32,716 nt of DNA from positions 1 through 32,716 of the forward strand of contig NZ_MIAM01000001.1 in the NCBI RefSeq assembly GCF_001830555.1. The letters are read 5' to 3'. Positions 26,785-32,716 of the stretch are shown piece by piece. The stretch comes from Sphingopyxis sp. RIFCSPHIGHO2_12_FULL_65_19. Its GTDB lineage: Bacteria > Pseudomonadota > Alphaproteobacteria > Sphingomonadales > Sphingomonadaceae. Position 1 is the first letter of the stretch. Each line of letters opens with the position of its first letter. The position numbers and the translations under genes are program-made. Under the pieces are notes generated by a model, which was not told the DNA's origin, did not search any database, and saw only the letters and a list, made by a program, of their open reading frames with translations.

Positions 26785-27687
26785 TCAGCCCAGCGCCATC
26801 AACGCTTTCATCACGTTCATCGACTGTTCGCTGCCCGATTGCGGGACGGTTTCGCCCGAACGGTCGATGATCTTCTCCCACGCTGCGGCCACGCCTTCGG
26901 GGGTGCGCTCGCCTTCGGGCAGCGCGACGCCGGGGGTCATGGTGACATAGGCGGCGTGGAATGCGCCCGCGCCCGCGCCGACGATCATGTTGGTCGGCGC
27001 ATCCTCGCTGACCAGATAGAGTGCGGCGGGGACGACATTTTCGGGCGTGAACTTCTCGAACAATTCGGCGGGGAAAATGTCCTCGGTCATGCGCGTGCCC
27101 GCGACCGGCGCGATCGTGTTGCAGCGGATATTATATTTCGCGCCTTCAAGGTGCAGCGTCTTGGTGAGCCCCGCAAGACCCAGCTTCGCCGCGCCATAAT
27201 TGGCCTGGCCGAAGTTGCCGTAGAGGCCGGTCGACGATGCGGTCATAAGGATGCGGCCATAAGCTTGTTCGCGCATCAGGTCCCAGCACGCCTTGGTGAC
27301 ATTGGCGCTGCCGCTCACATGCACTTTCAGCACCAGGTCGAAATCGGCGGGCTCCATCTTGGCGAAGCTCTTGTCGCGCAGGATGCCCGCGTTGTTGATC
27401 AGGACGTGGACGCCGCCCCATTCTTCCTTGGCTTTGGCGACCATTTCGACCATCTGCTCATATTCGGTGACGCTGCCGCCGTTCGACATGGCGGTGCCGC
27501 CGAACGCCTTGATTTCCTCGACCACCTGCAACGCGGCGTCCGAATGGCCGGTGCCATCGCGCGATCCGCCGAGGTCGTTGACAACGACCTTTGCACCGCG
27601 CCGCGCGAGTTCAAGCGCATAGGCGCGCCCAAGGCCGCCGCCCGCGCCGGTGACAATGGCAACGCGGCCGTCAAATTTGATCGTCAT
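26785..27687 (-). CDS. Short-chain dehydrogenase, MFE-2 (3R-hydroxyacyl-CoA dehydrogenase)-like
   Basis: This 300-residue protein has the classical SDR motifs: NAD(P) loop TGAGGGLGRAYA, VNDLGG after the second strand, LINNAGILRDKSF, and the catalytic Ser and Tyr-Lys in ASSTGLYGNFGQANYGAAK. The VNDLGGSRDGTG insert, the RDKSFAKM segment and the about 300-residue length match the dehydrogenase unit of peroxisomal multifunctional enzyme 2, which oxidises (3R)-hydroxyacyl-CoA. The C-terminus (about 250-300) is longer than in simple SDRs. The ATG at 27687 gives the usual start MTIKFDGRVAIVTG. It is divergent from the porin gene with a 209-bp gap. The acyl-CoA specificity is inferred from similarity only. 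Confidence 0.9.
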   Translation of the reverse strand: MTIKFDGRVAIVTGAGGGLGRAYALELARRGAKVVVNDLGGSRDGTGHSDAALQVVEEIKAFGGTAMSNGGSVTEYEQMVEMVAKAKEEWGGVHVLINNAGILRDKSFAKMEPADFDLVLKVHVSGSANVTKACWDLMREQAYGRILMTASSTGLYGNFGQANYGAAKLGLAGLTKTLHLEGAKYNIRCNTIAPVAGTRMTEDIFPAELFEKFTPENVVPAALYLVSEDAPTNMIVGAGAGAFHAAYVTMTPGVALPEGERTPEGVAAAWEKIIDRSGETVPQSGSEQSMNVMKALMALG

Positions 27688-27800
27688 GATGGTCTCCCGG
27701 AAAGGGCCACCCAAAGATAGGTTGCCCGAAAAAACTGGACCGTCCTTAGCCGTTCATCACGGTCAGGCAAGGGGGATGCGCAGCCTGGGGAAAACGTCGA

Positions 27801-27884
27801 TTGTCGCCAATTTGTCATTTCAGTGACGCCAGATTGTCATATACCGGCAATAATAGCGCCGCCGGACAGTCATATTTTCGTAAT
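27801..27884 (+). promoter_or_regulatory. Array of Pho-box half-sites upstream of the porin gene
   Basis: Half-sites resembling CTGTCAT fall at multiples of 11 bp on one strand: TTGTCGC 27801, TTGTCAT 27812, a weak GTGACGC 27823, TTGTCAT 27834, CAGTCAT 27867 and TCGTAAT 27878. The pair at 27801-27818 (TTGTCGC-CAAT-TTGTCAT) is a good 7-4-7 Pho box. Ten bases after 27840 there is a -10-like TAATAG (27851-27856), the usual spacing for a PhoB-activated promoter. The last two half-sites would fall at or after transcription start and may be fortuitous. Confidence 0.7.
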
Positions 27885-27896
27885 GGAGCTTCGTTC

Positions 27897-29246
27897 ATGC
27901 GCCACGCCTTGGCCGCCGCCCTGTTGGCGACGTCGATGTTCAGCCTGCCGACGACGGCGTATGCGCAGGCCATGAGCGCCGAAGAGGCGGCGGCGTTGCG
28001 TGCCGAACTGGCGTCGCTCCGCAACAAGGTCGAAATGTTGGAAGCGCGCCTCGACCAGGGCGCGCCGCCGTCCGCCGGGACAGCGGCGCCGGTTCCTGCT
28101 CCGGCTCCTGCTCCCGAACCGTCCGCGACGCAGATCAAATGGAAGGGCGCGCCCGAGATCAAGACTGCCGACGGCTGGAGCTTCAAGCCGCGCGGCCGGG
28201 TCCAGGTCGATGCCGCCCATGTCGGTGCGCCGGGCGCGATTGCCGACCCCGCGCTGGGATTTTCCAACGAATTGCGCCGCATTCGCATGGGCTTCGGCGG
28301 AACGATACCGGGCGGCTTCGGATATAAGGTTGAGGCCGATTTCGCCGAAAGCGACGTCGTGCTGCTCGATGCGTTGATGACCTATCAGGACGGGCCTCTG
28401 AAGCTGACCGTCGGCCAGCATAACACCTTCCAGGGGCTCGAAGAATTGTCGAGCAGCAACGACACCAGCTTCATCGAGCGGGCCGCCTTCACCGACGCCT
28501 TCAATTTCATCCGACGCGCAGGCATTTCGGCCGAATATTCGACCGGGGCGCTGCTGTTGCAGGGCGGCGTCTTCACCGACAATTTCACCGCGCTCGACAG
28601 CGGGAACGACGGCTACAGCTTTGACGGCCGCGTCGTTTATGCACCCAAGGTCGGCAAGACCCAATTGCACTTCGGCGGTTCGGCGCACTGGCGCAAACTG
28701 GGCGATACCGTGCCCACCGTGCGGTATCGCCAGCGCCCGCTGGTCCACAGCGCCGACATCCGCTTCGTCGCAAGCCCGAATATGAACGCCGAGGCGGAGA
28801 CGGGCTTTGGCACCGAGGCCGCCTTCATCCGCGGGCGCCTGCATGGCGCGGCGGAGGCCTTTTGGCAGTCGGTGGACCGGCCGGGCCTGGCCGACCCGCA
28901 ATTCTTCGGCGGCTCGGTCGAGGCCGGCCTGTTCCTGACCGACGACACCCGCGCTTACAAGGACGGCATATTCAAGGAAATCCACGTGAAGAATCCCGTC
29001 AGCGACGGCGGCATCGGCGCGTGGCAGATCAACCTGCGCTACGACCATCTCGACCTCAACGACGCGGGGATCGTCGGCGGGCGGCAGGACGGCTATATGG
29101 CGTCGCTGATCTGGACGCCGATCGACTATGTGCGTTTCATGGTCAATTATGCCCGGCTGCAATACCACGACGCGGTCATCCCCGCCGGCGGCGACCGCAA
29201 CTACGGCGTCGACAGCATCGGCGCGCGCGCGCAGATCGTTTTCTGA
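27897..29246 (+). CDS. OprP/OprO-type phosphate-selective porin
   Basis: This 449-residue outer-membrane protein has a Sec signal peptide (MRHALAAALLATSMFSLPTT, cleavage likely after AYA near residue 23). A short coiled coil follows (AEEAAALRAELASLRNKVEM), then a proline-rich linker, then a beta-barrel with the porin O/P pattern (FKPRGRVQVDAAH, GFGYKVEADFAESDVVLLDA, LTVGQHNTFQGLEELSSSND). It ends with the barrel strand GVDSIGARAQIVF and terminal Phe. OprP/O-type trimers pass phosphate or polyphosphate. The ATG at 27897 has GGAG eight bases upstream. The Pho-box array before it and the pst-pho operon beyond it support phosphate-starvation control. Selectivity itself is inferred from context. 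Confidence 0.93.
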   Translation: MRHALAAALLATSMFSLPTTAYAQAMSAEEAAALRAELASLRNKVEMLEARLDQGAPPSAGTAAPVPAPAPAPEPSATQIKWKGAPEIKTADGWSFKPRGRVQVDAAHVGAPGAIADPALGFSNELRRIRMGFGGTIPGGFGYKVEADFAESDVVLLDALMTYQDGPLKLTVGQHNTFQGLEELSSSNDTSFIERAAFTDAFNFIRRAGISAEYSTGALLLQGGVFTDNFTALDSGNDGYSFDGRVVYAPKVGKTQLHFGGSAHWRKLGDTVPTVRYRQRPLVHSADIRFVASPNMNAEAETGFGTEAAFIRGRLHGAAEAFWQSVDRPGLADPQFFGGSVEAGLFLTDDTRAYKDGIFKEIHVKNPVSDGGIGAWQINLRYDHLDLNDAGIVGGRQDGYMASLIWTPIDYVRFMVNYARLQYHDAVIPAGGDRNYGVDSIGARAQIVF

Positions 29247-29281
29247 CGAACGTCGGTTTTGGCGGTGGGAAGCGTAAACTC

Positions 29282-29433
29282 CTCTCCCCTTGCGGGAGAG
29301 GATAGCGCAGCTTGCTCCGTCAGGAGCTCGCGAAGCTTGGAGAGGGGGGCGCCGCACGCAGGGCGTAGCCCCCTCTCAACTGCGACTAGGCAGCAAGCTG
29401 CCAAGCCTTCGTATCTCTCCCGCAAGGGGAGAG
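29282..29433. repeat. MITE-like palindromic element
   Basis: The 19-bp ends CTCTCCCCTTGCGGGAGAG (29282-29300) and CTCTCCCGCAAGGGGAGAG (29415-29433) are perfect inverted repeats. The inside is also partly symmetric: GCAGCTTGCT near the left end faces GGCAGCAAGCTGCC near the right end, and GGAGAGGGGGGC faces GCCCCCTCTCA at the centre. It has no reading frame of note. No target-site duplication is obvious. Confidence 0.8.
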
Positions 29434-29474
29434 AGGAAATAGCTTACGTCCACTTCCGGTCGTTAGCTTCCTTT

Positions 29475-29547
29475 CGTCATCCCGGACTTGATCCGGGATC
29501 CACGACGACGGCGCGGTTACGGATCCCGGATCAAGTCCGGGATGACG
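29475..29547. repeat. Palindromic intergenic repeat, copy 2
   Basis: Left arm 29475-29502 and right arm 29521-29547 pair perfectly over 27 bases around an 18-base loop. The arm sequence is the same as at 6588-6660 (shared core CCCGGACTTGATCCGGG). Both copies lie between convergent genes. Confidence 0.9.
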
Positions 29548-29589
29548 ATGAGGGACAGGGCCGCCTCCGGTCGCTTCCGGTCGCCTGGA

Positions 29590-30288
29590 TCAGACGCTCT
29601 TGCCCGAATCCAGCGCATAACCCGCCGAACGCACGGTGCGAATGATGTCCGTCGTGCCCGCCAGGTTGATCGCCTTGCGCAGCCGCCGGATATGGACGTC
29701 GACGGTGCGCAATTCGATGTCGCTGTCCTGGCCCCACACGCTGTCGAGCAATTGACCACGCGAAAACACGCGGCCCGGATGCTCCATGAAATGGCGCAGC
29801 AAGCGAAATTCGGTCGGTCCCATCGCGACGATCTGGCCGTTTCGCACCACCTTGTGCGCGACCGAATCGAGCTCGATGTCGGCATAGGTCAGCATTTCGC
29901 CGGCCAGCGCAGGGCGAAGGCGGCGGAGCACCGCCTGCACGCGCGCGACCAGTTCGCGCGGGCTGAACGGCTTGGTGACATAATCGTCGGCGCCGGTCTC
30001 CAGCCCGCGAATGCGATCTTCCTCTTCGCCGCGCGCGGTGAGCATGATGATCGGGACATTCGCCGATTTGGGGTTGCGGCGCAGGCGCCGGCAAACCTCG
30101 ATGCCGGGCAGGCTTTCGATCATCCAGTCGAGCAGGACGATGTCGGGGACGCGCTCTTCGACAAGCACCAGCGCCTGTTCGCCGTCGGGCGTCTGCCGGA
30201 CCGAAAAACCTTCGCGTGCGAAATGCCAGACGATGAGTTCGGCGATCGCCTCGTCATCCTCGATCAGCAACAGGTCGGGCTGCGGCAT
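29590..30288 (-). CDS. phoB: Phosphate regulon response regulator PhoB
   Basis: This 232-residue OmpR-family regulator has the PhoB hallmarks. The receiver starts LLLIEDDEAIAELI and the phospho-acceptor Asp54 is followed by Trp in IVLLDWMIESLPGIEV. IIMLTARGEEEDRIRGLETG and DDYVTKPFSPRELVARVQAV follow. The winged helix has MGPTEFRLLRHFMEHPGRVF and SRGQLLDSVWG and ends IRTVRSAGYALD. Phosphorylated PhoB activates phosphate-uptake genes through Pho boxes such as those seen before the nearby porin. The ATG overlaps the phoU stop (TGATG), so it ends the pst-pho operon. The cognate kinase PhoR is not in the window and probably lies beyond pstC upstream. Confidence 0.96.
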   Translation of the reverse strand: MPQPDLLLIEDDEAIAELIVWHFAREGFSVRQTPDGEQALVLVEERVPDIVLLDWMIESLPGIEVCRRLRRNPKSANVPIIMLTARGEEEDRIRGLETGADDYVTKPFSPRELVARVQAVLRRLRPALAGEMLTYADIELDSVAHKVVRNGQIVAMGPTEFRLLRHFMEHPGRVFSRGQLLDSVWGQDSDIELRTVDVHIRRLRKAINLAGTTDIIRTVRSAGYALDSGKSV

Positions 30289-31007
30289 CAGCCTTGCTCC
30301 TGCTCCGCGGCGCCATCTTCGGGCTGTTCGCCGCGCTCGCGTTCCTCCATCCGCTCGCCGGTGACGACATAATAGACCATCTCGGCGATGTTCGTCGCAT
30401 GGTCGCCCATGCGCTCGAGGTTCTTGGCGACGAACAGCAAATGCGCGCTTTCCGAAATATATTTCGGATTTTCCATCATGAAGGTGACGAGCGTGCGGAA
30501 GATGCTGTTGTAGAAATCGTCGACATTCTTGTCGCGGACGGTGACGCGGATCGCCAGTTCGGCGTCGCGCGCGGCGAAGCTGTCGAGCGCATCATGGATC
30601 AGTTCGACGACGATGTTCGACATCGACATCAGCAGCGGGATCGCCTCGATCGACCGCGTCTGGTCCATCAACGCGACGCGCTTGGCGATATTCTTGCCAT
30701 AGTCGCCGATCCGTTCGACCACCGACACGATTTTCAGCGCCGCGATCATCTCGCGCAAATCGTCCGCCATCGGCGCGCGCAGCGCGATCGTCTGCACCGC
30801 CAGCTGTTCGACCTCGGCTTCCAGTGCGTCGATCTTTTTGTCGTCGCGCACGACCTGCGCCGCCAGGTCGAGGTCGCCCTTGCTGAGCGCCGTCATCGCC
30901 TGGAGCAGCGCCTGTTCGGCGCGGCCGCCCATTTCGCTGATCAGGCCGCGCAGGCGGTTGAGGTCTTCGTCGAAGGCTTTGACCGTATGATCGTTCGTTA
31001 GTGCCAT
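30288..31007 (-). CDS. phoU: Phosphate signalling/transport regulator PhoU
   Basis: This 239-residue cytosolic protein is made of two PhoU helical domains. The repeated metal-binding motif appears in each half: KIDALEAEVEQLAVQTIALR with VERIGDYGKNIAKR, and VDDFYNSIFRTLV with LERMGDHATNIAEMVYY. PhoU damps PhoR/PhoB signalling when phosphate is plentiful and acts with the Pst transporter. The ATG at 31007 is preferred, with AGGA eight bases upstream; a GTG at 31013 is too close to that site. It ends in a charged tail rich in Glu. It lies 25 bp after pstB and overlaps phoB. Confidence 0.97.
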   Translation of the reverse strand: MALTNDHTVKAFDEDLNRLRGLISEMGGRAEQALLQAMTALSKGDLDLAAQVVRDDKKIDALEAEVEQLAVQTIALRAPMADDLREMIAALKIVSVVERIGDYGKNIAKRVALMDQTRSIEAIPLLMSMSNIVVELIHDALDSFAARDAELAIRVTVRDKNVDDFYNSIFRTLVTFMMENPKYISESAHLLFVAKNLERMGDHATNIAEMVYYVVTGERMEERERGEQPEDGAAEQEQG

Positions 31008-31032
31008 CTTCACTGTCCTGTTGCGCTACGGG

Positions 31033-31815
31033 TCAACCGTAACGGCCGGTGATATAATCCTTGGTGCGTTCCTGCTTCGGGTTGGTGAAGATGTCGGTGG
31101 TCTTGCCATATTCGACCAGCGTCCCGAGGTGGAAAAAGGCGGTGCGCTGCGACACGCGGGCCGCCTGCTGCATGTTGTGCGTGACGATCACGATGGCATA
31201 TTTGCCGCGCAGTTCGTGGATCAGTTCCTCGATCTTCGCCGTCGCGATCGGGTCGAGCGCCGAACAGGGCTCGTCCATCAGGATGACTTCGGGGTCGACC
31301 GCGATCGCCCGCGCGATGCACAGCCGCTGCTGCTGGCCGCCCGACAGCGCGGTGCCGCTTTCATTGAGCCGGTCCTTGACCTCGTCCCACAGCCCGGCGC
31401 GCACCAGAGCGCGCTCGACGATGATGTCGAGGTCGGCCTTGTTCGGCGCCAGTCCGTGGATGCGCGGGCCATAACCGACATTGTCGTAAATCGACTTGGG
31501 AAAGGGGTTCGGTTTCTGGAACACCATGCCGACGCGCGCGCGCAGTTGCACCACGTCCATCGACGGCGCGTAGATATCTTCGCCGTCGAGTTCGATACGG
31601 CCCGTCACCTTGGCGCTGGCGACCGTGTCGTTCATCCGGTTGAGCGAACGCAGGAAGGTCGACTTGCCGCAACCCGACGGGCCGATGAAGGCGGTGACCA
31701 GGTCGGTGCCGACGTCGATCGACACGTCGTTGATCGCCTGCTTCTCGCCGTAAAAGACGTTGACGCCGTGCGCCTTCATCTTGGGGTCGGTAATGGTCAG
31801 GTCTTCTTGGGTCAT
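31033..31815 (-). CDS. pstB: Phosphate ABC transporter ATP-binding protein PstB
   Basis: This 260-residue ATPase drives the high-affinity phosphate importer. Walker [10 protein letters not shown] is at residues 45-53, the Q-loop region is [17 protein letters not shown] (the PstB-specific form), the signature is [14 protein letters not shown], Walker B is [13 protein letters not shown], and the switch histidine is in VTHNMQQA. It ends typically with [10 protein letters not shown]. The ATG at 31815 is two bases after the pstA stop; a GTG at 31821 that overlaps the stop is an alternative start. It is co-transcribed with pstA upstream and phoU downstream. Confidence 0.98.
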   Translation of the reverse strand: MTQEDLTITDPKMKAHGVNVFYGEKQAINDVSIDVGTDLVTAFIGPSGCGKSTFLRSLNRMNDTVASAKVTGRIELDGEDIYAPSMDVVQLRARVGMVFQKPNPFPKSIYDNVGYGPRIHGLAPNKADLDIIVERALVRAGLWDEVKDRLNESGTALSGGQQQRLCIARAIAVDPEVILMDEPCSALDPIATAKIEELIHELRGKYAIVIVTHNMQQAARVSQRTAFFHLGTLVEYGKTTDIFTNPKQERTKDYITGRYG

Positions 31816-31817
31816 GA

Positions 31818-32716
31818 TCACCAGCGTTTTTCAAATTTGTTGCGAAGATAGATCGCAAAGGCGTTCATCGACAGCAGCACGAAAAGCAGCACGATGATCG
31901 CGGCGGAGGTTTTTTCGACAAAGCCCCGGTCGACTTCGTCCGACCAGAGGAATATCTGCATCGGCAACACGGTCGAGGGCGAACAGATGCCGCCCGGAAC
32001 GTCGCCGATAAAGGCGCGCATCCCGATCAGGAGCAGCGGCGCCGTTTCGCCCAGCGCGCGCGCCATGCCGATGATCGTGCCGGTCAGGATGCCGGGCAGG
32101 GCAAGCGGAAGGACGTGGTGGAACACCACCTGCACCGGGCTGGCGCCGACACCCAGCGCCGCGTCGCGGATCGACGGCGGCACCGATTTGATGGCGTTGC
32201 GGCTGGCGATCACGATCACCGGCATCGTCATCAGCGCCAGCGTCAGCCCGCCGACGAGCGGGCTGGCCTGGCAGATGCCGAACCAGTTGATGAACACCGC
32301 CAGCGCCAGCAGGCCAAAGATGATCGAGGGCACCGCGGCCAGATTGTTGATCGACACTTCGATGAGGTCGGTCCAGCGGTTCTTCGGCGCATATTCTTCG
32401 AGATACAGCGCCGCGAGTACGCCCGTGGGAAAGGCGATGAGGAAGGCGATGAAGATCGTCAGCACCGATCCCTTGAGCGCGCCCCAGATGCCTGCGACCG
32501 CGGGATCGGTCGCGTCGGCATTTTTGAAGAAGGGCCAGTGAATGCCGGTTCCCAGCTTCCCTTCGGCTTCCAGCGCATCGACCTTGGCGCCCAGCGCGCC
32601 GCGCGCGCCTTCTTTCGCCATGATGTCGACTTCGGACGAGGCGGGCAGGTCGAACACCGTCTTGCCGTTCAGCAAGTCCGGGTCGTCCTTGATCTGTGAG
32701 CGAACCTCTTTCCACG
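31818..32716 (-). CDS. pstA: Phosphate ABC transporter permease PstA, 5' end outside window
   Basis: The frame is open to the window edge, so the start and the first membrane helix are missing; about 299 residues remain. They show the permease fold: a large loop before the second helix ([20 protein letters not shown]), then [55 protein letters not shown], and the EAA cytoplasmic loop [20 protein letters not shown] that docks on Pst[16 protein letters not shown] and the final membrane helix follow. The long loop before the permease core is typical of proteobacterial PstA. It overlaps or abuts pstB. PstC and PstS would be expected further upstream. Confidence 0.96.
   Translation of the reverse strand, partial: WKEVRSQIKDDPDLLNGKTVFDLPASSEVDIMAKEGARGALGAKVDALEAEGKLGTGIHWPFFKNADATDPAVAGIWGALKGSVLTIFIAFLIAFPTGVLAALYLEEYAPKNRWTDLIEVSINNLAAVPSIIFGLLALAVFINWFGICQASPLVGGLTLALMTMPVIVIASRNAIKSVPPSIRDAALGVGASPVQVVFHHVLPLALPGILTGTIIGMARALGETAPLLLIGMRAFIGDVPGGICSPSTVLPMQIFLWSDEVDRGFVEKTSAAIIVLLFVLLSMNAFAIYLRNKFEKRW

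Larger units (their letters stand above)
29247..29589. other. 343-bp convergent gap filled with repeats
   Basis: Between the porin and phoB stops there is no gene. The space is occupied by a palindromic element of about 150 bp (29282-29433) and, 41 bp on, the second copy of the 73-bp palindrome (29475-29547). The strong stems may end transcription from both sides. Confidence 0.8.

Noticed and set aside
29282..29547. CRISPR array
   Set aside because: The repeats are inverted pairs of two different elements, not evenly spaced direct repeats with unique spacers, and no cas gene is present.

Overview
This window is ordinary-looking core chromosome from a high-GC alphaproteobacterium, most likely a sphingomonad (Sphingomonadaceae, perhaps Sphingopyxis). 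That assignment is an inference from gene content and order: dnaX-ybaB, lon-hup, eno / FtsB-like gene / pdhA / lipoyl-fused pdhB, small alphaproteobacterial families (DUF2794, DUF4170, an NDUFS4-type complex I subunit), and palindromic intergenic repeats of the kind seen in this group. No transposase, integrase, CRISPR array, rRNA or replication origin is visible. Most space is coding and intergenic gaps are short.

Layout. 1-728: end of dnaX overlapping ybaB. 853-3931: lon, a nested-hairpin terminator, HU, tRNA-Val(CAC). 4032-6539: small exported PepSY-like protein, then a PhoP/PhoQ-like response regulator and sensor kinase. 6588-6660: palindromic repeat. 6766-7739 (minus): chorismate mutase overlapping a glutathione S-transferase. 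7848-11700: polyprenyl diphosphate synthase, HrpB helicase, NDUFS4-like subunit. 11814-13882 (minus): DUF4170, then a tightly packed four-gene operon of small membrane-anchored helical proteins that resembles E. coli yqjD-yqjE-yqjK and starts with a histone-H1-like protein. 14088-20148: enolase, FtsB-like division protein, pyruvate dehydrogenase E1 alpha and lipoyl-E1 beta, an NDUFAF6-like squalene/phytoene-synthase-fold protein, serine acetyltransferase, DUF2794.

20298-24616 (minus) reads, in transcription order, OmpR-type regulator, sensor kinase, beta-carbonic anhydrase, SulP transporter. This looks like a two-component system beside a bicarbonate uptake/hydration pair. 24916-27687 (minus): two uncharacterised multi-pass membrane proteins and an MFE-2-like short-chain dehydrogenase. 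27897-29246: an OprP/OprO-type porin behind a run of Pho-box half-sites spaced at multiples of 11 bp. 29247-29589: a convergent gap filled by two palindromic repeats. 29590-32716 (minus): phoB, phoU, pstB and the 3' part of pstA. The porin and the pst-pho operon therefore form one phosphate-starvation locus.

No wholly new system stands out. The best candidates for a second look are the phased Pho operator, the yqj-like operon with a membrane-tethered histone-like tail, the regulator-kinase-carbonic anhydrase-SulP module with a candidate operator, and the two intergenic repeat families.
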